A stretch of DNA of 64,000 nucleotides from Episyrphus balteatus (taxonomy: Eukaryota > Arthropoda > Insecta > Diptera > Syrphidae): NCBI RefSeq assembly GCF_945859705.1, contig NC_079135.1, forward strand, positions 32,971,679 through 33,035,678, in the 5' to 3' direction. A program made the translations under genes and the position numbers. Positions 23,853-34,394 of this stretch are shown in pieces. Under the pieces are notes generated by a model. It was given only the letters and a program-made list of their open reading frames with translations, had not been told where the DNA came from and did not search any database. Position 1 is the stretch's first letter. Each line of letters starts with the position of its first letter.

Positions 23853-23871
23853 GCTGCTGCTGCTGCTGCTT
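23853..23871 (+). repeat. GCT microsatellite
   Basis: GCTGCTGCTGCTGCTGCTT. It encodes polyalanine in one chance frame. Confidence 0.8.
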
Positions 23872-26231
23872 CATGCCAAAAGGATTTGACTCTCTTAATT
23901 GTCAAATATTTGTGTTTCCTGTGTTTAGCAATTAATGTTGCTCCCATATGTTTGTATGTATGTATGTTATGGCATGTCCAATGCTGTTTTCTAGTTAAAC
24001 ACAAGAAATTAAAAATTCTAAAAAGGCTCTAAGCCTATGCCAAATGTGTGTATGGTAAATATTTAAGAACATTCACACACACACAAGATACACCACCTAT
24101 ACCAATGTTGGTAGGTACCTACTGATGGATGCACATACATATATAAATACCTTTGAGAGAAAATGACAGTCCATATGCATGCCTTGGTGCCTATGATGTG
24201 TCGATGTTGATGCCGACCAAAGTGCATCACACAGAAATGACGCAAAAGGCAAATCCCTAGTTGTCCATCCCTTCGACTGGCCCAGCCCAGTTGCCAGCTA
24301 TATAGAGGATGAAGAACATCATGTCAAACAATGTCATTATCCTTCGACATTTACATATTATTCTGTGTGGTCCTTTAGCTGCACACAGGACCTACTCTGG
24401 GATGGTTCTGCTGAATTGTGCCTCTGCTTGTTTGTCCATTTTCCCTTTGTGCAGTTAGCCTTTGCATGTCTTCTTGTCACTCTTCTCTCTCCCTGTCTAT
24501 AATGCTCAAACTGAATCCTTTTTTTTTTATCCTGATGAGGTGCATATTTTAGGTATACAATGCACATTTTATCACACAAGAACATCAACATTCAGTAGCA
24601 GCAGGACAATGTAGTGTGGATCAATAAGGATGTAAGAAATTAACGCACAGCATTATATCCTGTAGCAATGTTGTAAGGAGCATAGGTCCTTTGGAATGTT
24701 TCGAAAGGAAAATCACTCTTCTTTGATATCGTCTGCCTATATGCATTCGATTTGACCAACTGCCAGACAATTAGTTGAGAAAATCCTAAACATTCATCTT
24801 TTAGACACTTGACAAGGACGAAAAAGCTATATATCGACTGAACAAAACCTCTCTACTTCTATAAGGATACCTAGGTTTTATTGAATTTTTGTAAAGAAAT
24901 GGCCAAGTTCCAGTAGTTGCTGTCGCCAGGAATGAAGAATGCAATTTAATTTACTTCCCAGTCTATATTCTTTTGCAGGATACTTAAGTCTCCTCGAGGC
25001 ACTTGGTAAATTAGCTTTTAAACAAGGCTAACTGTGGTGCGAGTTCAACTTGCACACGAACTCACACATTTTTCTAGTTGGCGAATCGAATCGTAATAAA
25101 ATATCGAAAATAGCCAATATCCTATAAATTTAAAAACAAGATAAATTCCGCCAACATTAAACTACGTTTTCGCTGTGGCGATGGCTTGATGGTGGGGCAT
25201 CAAATCGACCTTTTTCGTGTGCCATGCCGTGAGTCGTACATCGTCGTTGCTCCTTCTCATCGTAGTTACTGTAGATATAAATACCCATCTATAGAGTTTG
25301 GAATTTAAGTAGATGGCGTGAAAGTATGCAGTTGGCAGAAAACGCAGCATGCCAAGCAAGCCAGGCAATGTCAGCCAACCAAAAGTACTTAATCTTCATT
25401 TTGTAGTCCCTTTTTGAAAGGACATTTTTGCTGTTACCTTGTCCAAGAACCAACTTGAGTAATATTCCTCCCAAAAGTCTCTCTCTCTCTCATTTTGCCA
25501 TTCCAAATTATATTTTTTGGAAGAAGAAAAAAAGGACATTTGGCCTCATCCTTAGAGAAGAGATAGAGAAGAAGAAATTGAGGAAAAATGAATGTTGGAA
25601 ACATCATTTACAATAGGAAATTAAAGTCACTTTGAAAAAATCCTTCGAGCAAATTACAAAAAAAAAAAAAAAATTATCTGCAAAAATGAAAAAAAAAGCT
25701 ATCCTCTGGAAATCGTCTAAATGTGTCCTTTCGTCATTAAGGACGTTTTTTTTTTCTGTTTTGATGGTTTTTCTTCTTTGATTTTCTTCTGAAACGCAGA
25801 ATTGAAGATAAAAAAAATTATGCTGAGTCTCTAGAGCGATTATATTTTATTTTTGTTGAGCTCATCATCATCATTTGGATTTTTGATTAAGGTTTGAGAA
25901 TGAATATAAGATCCTGGTGACCATGACTTAGGAAAATTGTATTGTAATTGACAAGGTGTTGGGCATATTTGATTTTTTTTTTTTGTATTATCATGACACG
26001 AAAAATAGTGGAAGTAATTTGGTTGAAGGAGGAACACAAAAGGAGATATTAACTGGGATAAATTTAATGTAGGAAATGTGATCTCTTAAGAAAACAATTT
26101 AACCTAAAAAGATAATTGTTTAACAACACCTAAAACTACAAAGTCTTAGCCTGCACAATTTTAATCAAAATGACATCTCAAGTCAGCCATGAATAATATG
26201 GCAAAGTAAAATGCGGCATATCACCTTGCTA

Positions 26232-26252
26232 GATGATGATAATGATGATGAT
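26232..26252 (+). repeat. GAT-rich microsatellite
   Basis: GATGATGATAATGATGATGAT. Confidence 0.75.
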
Positions 26253-27067
26253 ACAAGAGGATAACTTGAGAAATTTTTTTTTTTAATTAATAATTTATTC
26301 AACCCGATATGACTCCTGTGGATACATTATATTGTTTACTGAATAATATATCGAGGACTTTCTATGAATTTGCAATGCAAAATAGGTTTAGTATGTAATA
26401 CACTAATACCACATAACACATATAAAGGTAAGTAGGGTGGAAATTGAAGGATACAAACTTTTGCGATTTTGGTTTGTTTAATTTGTTTATATGAATTTTT
26501 GGAATAAATTAAACTGTCTAAAGTCTAATTAATATACAAAGTTTAGTTAAGATTAAAATTATTTTTTTTTTAATAAGCAGATAGAAATTTTATTCAATTA
26601 GGTTATCTTTAAGATTTTTGACATTTTTTTAAGCCTAATCAATTTTTTTTTAATATTTATTATTTTTAGTTGCCGTGATTTAAATTTAAGATTGAAAGAT
26701 TATGAATGGACCAAAAAAATGTGCAGTGACGTTGTTAGAGTGACATGTGGTGGTGCTTACATCAAGTGCATGTGATAAATTTTATAAATTTTTTCTTACG
26801 CCTTCTTCTCTCAGAATCTAAAAATATCTACATATTTAAAGGATTTTGTGACACCTTCATAACACACGTGGATGATGTCAATGAAAGCCGCTGTTGATTG
26901 TATTTTATTAATAGTTGATGGATTAAAAACTGAATTTGTAGGTGAATCACGCACATAGCCGTATTTAGGGGGGGGGGGGGGTTTTGGGTGTTTAACCCCC
27001 CCCCGAAATTTTTTTTTCAGAAAATCAAAAGATACCTATATTATAAACATATACAAGTCTAATATGT

Positions 27068-27476
27068 ACTTCGTACTTCTAATTCTAACAAAGCTTGATA
27101 GAATTAGAAGTACGAAGATCCGAGGAAGCCTTCATGTTAAAAACACCATCTCCCAAAAAATTGAACACGACTGACTCAGTTGGTTCAAAGGAGAGATCCT
27201 GAGAACCCCGTCAAAAAAGCAATATCATACAACGTTCCAACACGAAATAGAAAGAAAGGTAGGCCTAAAAACTCCTGGTACAAGCAAATGCAAAACCACC
27301 AGCATTCAGTTGGCCTTAGAAATGGAACAATACAAAACCGGGAGGCTTGCCGCCGATTTCTGAGGTCAACCCGGCGAACCCCACAGGCGGATCACTAGTG
27401 TGAAGCAGTTACGTGGGATAGTTATGATCCCCTCGACATCGAGATCATAACAGCGCCGAGAAAAAGGAAGAAGAAG
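27068..27476 (+). pseudogene. 5'-truncated LINE insertion with 17-bp target duplication and fold-back 5' end
   Basis: The identical 17-bp sequence ATACAAGTCTAATATGT flanks the insert (27051-27067, 27477-27493). The body encodes, with at least one frameshift and one internal stop, the C-terminal end of a non-LTR retrotransposon polymerase ORF: LDRIRSTKIRGSLHVKN, then VQRRDPENPVKKAI, then RKKGRPKNSWYKQM. TAG replaces a Tyr codon at 27396-27398. It ends in a GAAGAAGAAG tail. The first bases (27069-27087) are an exact 19-bp inverted copy of 27099-27117. It is near-identical to 16684-16917. Confidence 0.85.
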
Positions 27477-28248
27477 ATACAAGTCTAATATGTGCAGCAC
27501 TAAATGATTTGTTTTTGTATTTTAGTGATTTGATTACCTATATGAAAATCTCCCTTAAAATCACTACCAATTTTGCATCGTTGCAGAAGCTGTCGATGAA
27601 GTTTGTATAAAGGAAAACAAAACATGTTTGGTCCATTACAAAGAGTTTTTATCTCTTTGACCATTTCCTTAAGCACTATGTTAACACCTTAAAATGCTCT
27701 TTTAAGAACCCTTTAAATACCACAAGTACTTATGCAGGGTTTTTGGTGCCGAGACTAAACTATGCTTTTTCAAAGGGTTTCGGTGGCCGAACTCGAATCC
27801 AAAGACGGACTTATTCGATCACATCTCGTTTTTGAAATATTACCCTTAAATCTATTTAAATCATTCAGACATCTTTTCTACTGTCCGAGATATCTTCAGT
27901 TGCTTATTACCCACTTTTGTTCTATGTTAACCTTAAATCCAGTATGTAAGCGAAAATAAATGTATCGATTTATTCAGAGACTGTAGTACCTACCAACGCT
28001 AGGAAATAACCTCGAAAACCGGAATATCTCAAAAACGCGGGAACGGGAATATCTCTTCTATAGGTTTTTTGTGTGCTCGAAACCGAAGTCAGAAAAAATC
28101 GATCACATCACGTTTTTGAGATATTCCCGTTAGAAAATCGAAAATGCCGCTTTTTACCAGTTTTCAGGGTTATTTTTTAGCGTTTACTTATTTTTTTTTA
28201 AATTGAATTTGTAACAGTTTCTTAAAGAATTAAGTTTTGTCTCTCTAA

Positions 28249-28568
28249 TGTCGTTTTCGATTGGCCGTCCGGAAGCGTCCGGAAGCATTCAGAAGCCTTC
28301 TGAAAGCGTTTTATTCACAAAAACATGACAGCTTAAACGCTTTTCAGAAGTAAAATTCTCTTCTTGATTTCAAATCAGAATCGACTCAAAATTACTTATA
28401 CATAGAAAATAAATGTCAAACAAAATTTTCTCGTACAAAATTAAATTTTTTTATTTGATTATTCACTAACACCGATACAAACTTTCAGAATTGAGTGGAA
28501 ACGATTCAAACTGTTTTATTGGATTTCAGAATGAGTGAATCCTTGAGTGAAACCAATCGAAAACGACA
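28249..28568. mobile_element. TAA-flanked MITE with TGTCGTTTTCGATTGG ends, copy 1
   Basis: TGTCGTTTTCGATTGG starts at 28249, and CCAATCGAAAACGACA ends at 28568, a perfect 16-bp inverted repeat. TAA flanks both sides (28246-28248, 28569-28571). A second copy with the same flanking triplet is at 51753-52223. Both contain GTCCGGAA, ATTCAGAA and AGTGAAACC subterminal words. TAA (TWA) duplication fits PIF/Harbinger-type MITEs; there is no coding region. Confidence 0.75.
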
Positions 28569-28571
28569 TAA

Positions 28572-28707
28572 GGCCCAATTTATTCACTCTCCATTATTTT
28601 TAAAGGCTCCATTAAAAATTATAAAACTGTCAAATCGCATACAAATTTTAAAATTTCCCTTTTTTAATGGTGACTTTAAATTTAATGGAGTGTGAATAAA
28701 TTGGACC
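28572..28707. mobile_element. Small TAA-flanked MITE with GGNCCAATTTATTCAC ends
   Basis: GGCCCAATTTATTCACTCTC continues CATTA. The right end in reverse complement is GGTCCAATTTATTCACACTC plus CATTA, two mismatches in 25. TAA flanks it (28569-28571, 28708-28710). The left TAA is shared with the MITE ending at 28568. Confidence 0.7.
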
Positions 28708-29635
28708 TAAATCCGTTTAAATCTTTTAAATATCTATTTTCTTCCTCTAGAAATCATAACTTGAAATCAAAGTGTTTGGGGCATCTCATATTTATTTGCT
28801 TTTAATAGCAAATATCGAAAAGTTCTGTACCAATCGCTTTCAAATTTTGACACAATTCTTTTAGAAACTGTTACAAATTTAATTTAAAAAAAATAAGTAA
28901 ACGCTAAAAAATAACTTTGAAAACTGGTAAAAATCGGCATTTTCGATTTTCTAACGGGAATATCTCCAAAACGTGATGTGATAGAATTTTTCTGACTTCG
29001 GATTCGAGCTCAGCCTATAGAAAAGTATACCCTGGTTTCTGTAACAAAAACCTTGTTGACCAGTGTAATTAGCTCACATCAAAAAACTTGGATTATTTAA
29101 AATTTTGGTTCTTAAGTATTGCTAATTTCATTTAGACCTCAATAGATAGAATGTACCTGTCAATTTTCTGCTACAAAATTTCAGTGCAAGAAAAAGTCCA
29201 ATTTTCAATGTTTTATATATTAAATTGTACGAAATAATTTTTTTTATAAAGCCTTAGAATGGTTAAGATTTGTTTCTTAAAAAAAATTTTCTTCCTCGCT
29301 AACGCTCGCAATTTATATCAACCAACTTATCACTCTTTGTACCTACAAAACTAGAGATGCCGCTGAATATTCGGCCATTTTTAAATTCGTTTACCGTAAG
29401 CAGGGCTTTTTTAAACTTTTAACTACGAATTCCTCTCCTAAAAAATACTTAAAAAGGATATTGGCAAATTTTTCGCTTCTACACAGTTCAAATGACAATT
29501 TGATTTAGCGGGATTTAGAATCGACTGCAGTTACATATAGTTTATACAAAGTATTGTGATTTCTAAAAAATAATTTTGTTTGGTCTGAGCTAACCCCCCC
29601 CGAAATGAAATCCTAGCTACGGCTATGATCACGCA

Positions 29636-30730
29636 CAATGAATTGATAGGTGGTCATGTAATAAAGTCCTAATTTTCATACCCAACAGGAGTTTCGGTGG
29701 TCGTTTTGCTCTAACCCTTCCCGCAGATGACTATTATAATGTTCTTAAGCTTTTTTCCAAGACGGGGACAATCATTTGAAGGTCTTAGAAATTTTCGAAA
29801 TCGGTTGAGGTTAACGGCATTGGTAGAAGTCTAAAGGTTTAGACGACATTTTTTGAGCATTTCTGACTCTTTTGGATTCATTGAGTCGTCATTTTTCTCG
29901 CTTTTCCTTTTGAGGACGTCACTGACGCTCTGTTCACGTCTTCAGTTGAACTCAAATCAAACAGTTCCTACTTGAGTATGCAAAGACTTTTTAAATTTAA
30001 AGTTAAAGCTTGTGTATGATAAATCCAAAACTTATGTATAATGTACATACATTTAAAATTTAATTAACTTTTTTTCCTATCCTGCTGTATGTTTGTATTT
30101 TTTCTTTAGCTTTAACCCATTTCCTTGAAAGAAAATATTCTTTTAATCCCCCAAAGTAATAATAATAATCATTTCAGCCACAACAAGGAAGTACCTACCT
30201 GCCGTCAGTACACACACCTTAGTTTACAAAAAAAAAAATCTTACTTAGGATTTTTTTTTTTATTTTACAAAAAAAATATTAAACGCGAACAAAATAAATT
30301 TGCTCGATGTGGAAAATAAAAGGGGAGCAGCTGGTCTCTTGGTAAAACCTTTTAAACTGAAGCATATTCCACGTAGATATTATTAATATATTATATGTTT
30401 ATGTTCTTATACTTCTACCTATACCAAGAGCATTTGCATTTAATTATGAAATTCCAATTAATCGCATCACCACTCTTATTTATTTCAAAGGCATGAAAAA
30501 GGATACAAAAAATTATTTCATACATATTATAGAGGAAAACAATATAATTCACGTAAACGCACATATTTGAAGGTAAAACTCCCCCATTTACCCTTTTAAC
30601 GGGATGCATGTCTTCATGTAGTGGTTGTACTTTGGTATTAAATATATGAAGCGGAAAAAATTCCAGTAAAGTTAACGTAATTTTATGAACTTCATAAAAC
30701 AGGAAGAGAATTTTCGAACTTTATTTTCTT
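29636..30730. other. Unclassified DNA, no gene seen
   Basis: Low-repeat sequence including a moderately less AT-rich segment (29680-29960). The frames at 30125-30319 and 30415-30609 are short and unsupported. Confidence 0.4.
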
Positions 30731-31790
30731 ATTTTTACTTGCAATATAGGTACTATATATCAAGTTATGCATTCGTACAAAAAAAAAAAAGTTGAGATAA
30801 CATTTTTCCATGACATTACGATGATAGACAATGCCAAAAAAGTGGGTCCCGGAAGTCCGTCTGTCCGTCTGTCTGTCAGTCTGTCAGTCTGTCAGTCTGT
30901 CAGTCTGTCAGTCTGTCAGTCTGTCAGTCTGTCAGTCTGTCAGTCTGTCTGTCTGTCTGTATAAGGAACTAGAGCCTAAACGGATGGACCGATTGACTCC
31001 AAACTTGCTATGTAGCAGTTTTTGGAGGCTCTCCAGAGGGGTTTTTGGAATTAATTTTTTTGGACCAAAAATAACGGTACCTGTCATACAAAAATTTCGG
31101 AAAAGTTTAATTTCACAAAAACGGCTCCAACGATTTTGTTAAAAAAATTCAAGTGTTAGTTTTTTAACAAGATCTATCTTTCGAAGAAAAAATTTTTTTT
31201 TGAAAATCATTATTAACGGTACCTGCCATAGGACCGCTTTTTTCAAATCGAATTTTCTGCAAAACTACTTATTGTATTTCAACGAAATTATTTTATACAA
31301 AAGCATTTATATAATTTAAACATAAGCCAAAAATAAAATTTTGAAAAAAATAATTTTTGGATTTTTAAAAATATTTTGAAAATTTTTTTTTGAAAAATCA
31401 ATTTTTTGAAAACGGGACATTGAATTTTTTTGAAATTTTGTTTTTAGATGTTGATTAGTGATTTCTACAAAAAGGCATACCAATTTTATTTTTAAACTTT
31501 TTTTTCAAAAAATTATTTATAAAAAATTAGTTTTTTAAAAAACGGCTCTAACGATTTTGAAAATTTTTTTTCTAAAAATGCACCTTTATATATCAAATAA
31601 AACTGCATACTTGTTTTGTGGGGCGATTTGATTTCAGATATTGTTTTATTTTTTTGAAAAATTAATTTTATTTTTTTTTTGTTTTTTATATACCAACATT
31701 TCCCAAGTTTCTATATAAAAAGTCTTAAAAATTTAATCAACTTGAACTCTAAGAGCAAGTTCGTGCGACCCAGTCGTGCATTTTATTTTT
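30731..31790 (-). mobile_element. mini-me/Helentron-like element, full copy in minus orientation
   Basis: Read on the minus strand it starts TAAAATGCACGACTGGGTCG, then GAACTTGCTCTTAGAG (about 31745-31785), like the copy at 5241. It ends with ACTTG/CAAGT hairpin arms (30737-30741/30761-30765) followed by AAAAAT. The octamer array (30855-30958) and the GGACCGATTGACTCCAAACT flank are conserved with other copies. Non-coding. Confidence 0.65.
30855..30958 (+). repeat. GTCTGTCA octamer microsatellite in the mini-me-like copy
   Basis: GTCCGTCT/GTCTGTCA units total about 104 bp, the longest such array in the window. GTCY arrays are a known feature of dipteran mini-me elements. Confidence 0.85.
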
Positions 31791-33734
31791 TTTTCCTCAG
31801 TGGAATAAGCGATTTTTCAAAGAGAAGTTTTTCTTAACTTGAGAAAGAAAAATTATTTTTTTCTTACTTTTTTTGAAACAAAACATTTTTTTCTACGGAA
31901 CGTTAACCCAATTAGGTACTCTTTCTCCTTTAAAGGAATACGTTTTCACCAAAAACATTTTTATGAACTCTTTTGACCTTTAATTCGGTTAAAATATGAA
32001 ACTTTTATGCCAAATTTTATATGTGTTTTAATTTCTGGTTTATTTTACTAATTGTTTAATATTTTTATGATTCTTGAATTGATTTTAAGAAGCTTTCGAT
32101 GCAGTTTTATCTTTTTTCTTGAGTTAAAGCTAATAAACTTTTTTTTTTCATTTAAAAAAAGGTACATAAATTTCCTCTATTCATTATAATTAAAGCCAGT
32201 GTGTTTTTATAATTGTTTTAACTCACACTCTTTTTTCTCAACCTCAAGACCGCATTCATATCAACATCGATATTACTTACATCTCATTTAATATTAAATT
32301 ATATCGCATAAATCTCAATCAGTGGAAAACCTTCAAAGGAAAATCCTTTAGTTTATATATGTATGAAGTTTGTAGAGATATAGGCTGTATTTATTTTTTA
32401 TTTGTAGGTATATAGTGTGACCAAAATAAATTTATTCACATGGCACTGCGGAAATGGAGGATGTTTAACCTCCATTCCACTATATAATATTATCTATGTG
32501 GTAGGAAAAAATACTCCAACTGTAGCACACAAAAAAGTATATATGTTCGTATATATCTCTGCCAAGCAAATACTTGGCACAAATATATCAACTCATTAAA
32601 TTAAATAAGATTGATGAATACCTTGCTACACTTTGAGACAAATGTGGGTGCAAATACAAACATTAAAAAAGAAAGAAAAAAATCCTGAATTGTATATAGA
32701 TACCCACGTGTAGTTAAGTTAAATGTGAATAGTTCCATTTCCCGTATACCTATATAGTGGAATCTTCATATTAAAATATATTTGCACTTCTTTCAACTTT
32801 GGAAAGATACGATATACCCCAGGTAATGTAAATTTGAGATGGGTAGGGTTTATTTATTTTGTAGGACTTCTTGCCTTTCTTCATACAAATAAAACTTTTA
32901 ATATAAAGCGATCCTTTTCGTCATCAAAGTGAACGTAGGACATATACATAGTTCATTTATAAGGCTGCATTTCATGCCAAGTAGGATCCAAATAAAAAAT
33001 AAGTAGGTATAAGGTTTAAATAGGCGGGTTTTCATTGCAAATAAATGCACAACGCTTTGAATGTTGCAGAATATAACTACTTGCCTTTGTGGATGAAAAG
33101 TATAATATTTGGTGATATTTGTTTGATCCAAAACTATATTCATTAAAAAAATAAGCATAATTATGAAGAAAAATTAAGATAAATATTATAAACAAAGTTT
33201 TTATTCCATCGTTTGTCGATGAAGAGTATGGAATTGAAGAAGCTGACTGAACAAAAAATATTCAATTGGATATTAAAACATTTAAATATGAAGGAATTGA
33301 GTACTTGATTTAATTATTACTTTAACAAAATTCTGCTTGATTTTGCTAAAAAAAAAGTATTGTTGAATTGAACTGGTCATTTACATTTTTTTTCGAAAAT
33401 AATTGCTGCTGAATATGGATACCATGATTGTATTGTGATAAAATTTGGCAAGAACGTTTTATTTGCAAGGAAAACCAAGAACCAAAAGAGTACATGGACA
33501 TTTTTTCTAAGATGAAAAGAATGTTGTGCAAAGAGTCCCAAAATACACTGTTGAAAAAATGATACCTACATATTAAAAAAAGAGGCCATATGCATATCAT
33601 ACGTAAAAGAGCATTCTCTTTTCTATTAAACTAAATTTATAATGGATTTTGAGGGTGAAAGGTATTAGTATTGAAAGTGATTGGTTCCCAGGATATCAAT
33701 TGTACTTTTAAAGATATTGCCCTCCAAAAGAACT
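31791..33734. other. Spacer between two inverted mini-me-like copies, no gene seen
   Basis: AT-rich, without recognisable repeats. Short frames (32417-32599 plus, 32898-33158 minus, 33346-33600 minus) show no splice or domain support. Confidence 0.4.
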
Positions 33735-34394
33735 ATGTAAGATTATTTGATGTACATATCAAGATGCATTTTTGGAAAAAAAATTTCAAAATCATGAGAG
33801 CTGTTTTTAAAAAAAACTAATTTTTTATAAATAATTTTTTGGAAAAAAATTGTTAAATAGAATTGGTATGCCATTTTGTAGAAATCACTAATCAACATCA
33901 TAAACCAAAATTTCAAAAAAACTGAGTATTTTCTTAAAACTATTTTAAAATTATTTTTTTCAATATTTTATTTCCGATTTATATTAAAATTATATAAATG
34001 CTTTTGTATTATAAAATTTCGTTGAAATACAATTAGCAGTTTGGCAGAAAATCTGAAAATTTGAAAAAATCGGTTCTATGGCAGGTAGGTACTGTTAATA
34101 ATGAATTAATGAAATAATGATTTTCGAAAAAAATTAAATTGTTTTCGAAAAATTAAACTTTTCCGAAATTTTTATATGACGGGTACGGTTATTTTTGATC
34201 AAAAAAATATATTCCAAAAACCCCTCTGGAGAGTTTGAAAAAAATAATACATACCAAGTTTGAAGTCAATCGGTCCATCCGTTAAGGCTGTAGCTGTAGA
34301 GACTCATTTTTTTGGCATGGAAAATTTGTATCTCAACTTTTTTTTGTACGAATGCATAACTTATATAAGTAGTAATTATATCGCAAGTAAAAAT
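33735..34394 (+). mobile_element. 5'-truncated mini-me/Helentron-like copy, plus orientation
   Basis: It matches the reverse complement of 30731-31620 in order: GGTATGCCATTTTGTAGAAA, TCACTAATCAACATC, CCCCTCTGGAGAGTTT, AATCGGTCCATCCGTTA, then TCGCAAGTAAAAAT at the 3' end. The octamer array is absent and the 5' third is missing. With the copy at 30731 it forms an inverted pair about 1.9 kb apart. Confidence 0.6.

Larger units (their letters stand above)
20341..26953. other. Long, mainly low-repeat stretch without a recognised gene
   Basis: Contains a GTT microsatellite (21154-21198), a GCT run (23853-23871), a GAT run (26232-26252) and a hairpin near 22744-22772. The less AT-rich parts (21.0-21.65 kb, 24.0-25.5 kb) have several overlapping short frames on both strands but no paired splice signals I could trust. 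This is the largest part of the window with few recognisable transposons, so intronic regulatory DNA could lie here. Confidence 0.35.
27733..29065. mobile_element. Broken CACTGGTCAACAA fold-back element with long inverted arms
   Basis: The right end TTGTTGACCAGTG (ends 29065) is followed by TAA. The arms 28040-28240 and about 28855-29020 are inverted copies: ATCACATCACGTTTTTGAGA, then CCCGTTAGAAAATCGAAAAT and AGCGTTTACTTATTTTTTTT are mirrored on the right. The left terminus is missing. A further arm-like segment at 27733-27850 (GTGGCCGAACTCGAATCC) suggests a second partial copy. Two MITEs sit in the loop. Confidence 0.5.
26954..29627. mobile_element. hAT-type non-autonomous element with CATAGCCGTA ends, loaded with nested insertions
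   Basis: CATAGCCGTATTTAGG begins at 26954 and CCTAGCTACGGCTATG ends at 29627. The exact 8-bp duplication ATCACGCA flanks it (26946-26953, 29628-29635), as expected of hAT transposition. Next to the left end are a G run and a C run (about 26969-27004), and a C run with CGAAATGAAAT is mirrored at the right end. No transposase remains. Inside lie a LINE 3' fragment (27068-27476), a CACTGGTCAACAA-type element (27733-29065) and two TAA-flanked MITEs (28249-28568, 28572-28707), so the present 2674 bp is mostly later insertions. Confidence 0.75.

Noticed and set aside
30767..30964. Open frames rich in SVSLSVCQ repeats
   Set aside because: Translation of the GTCTGTCA microsatellite in a mini-me-like element.
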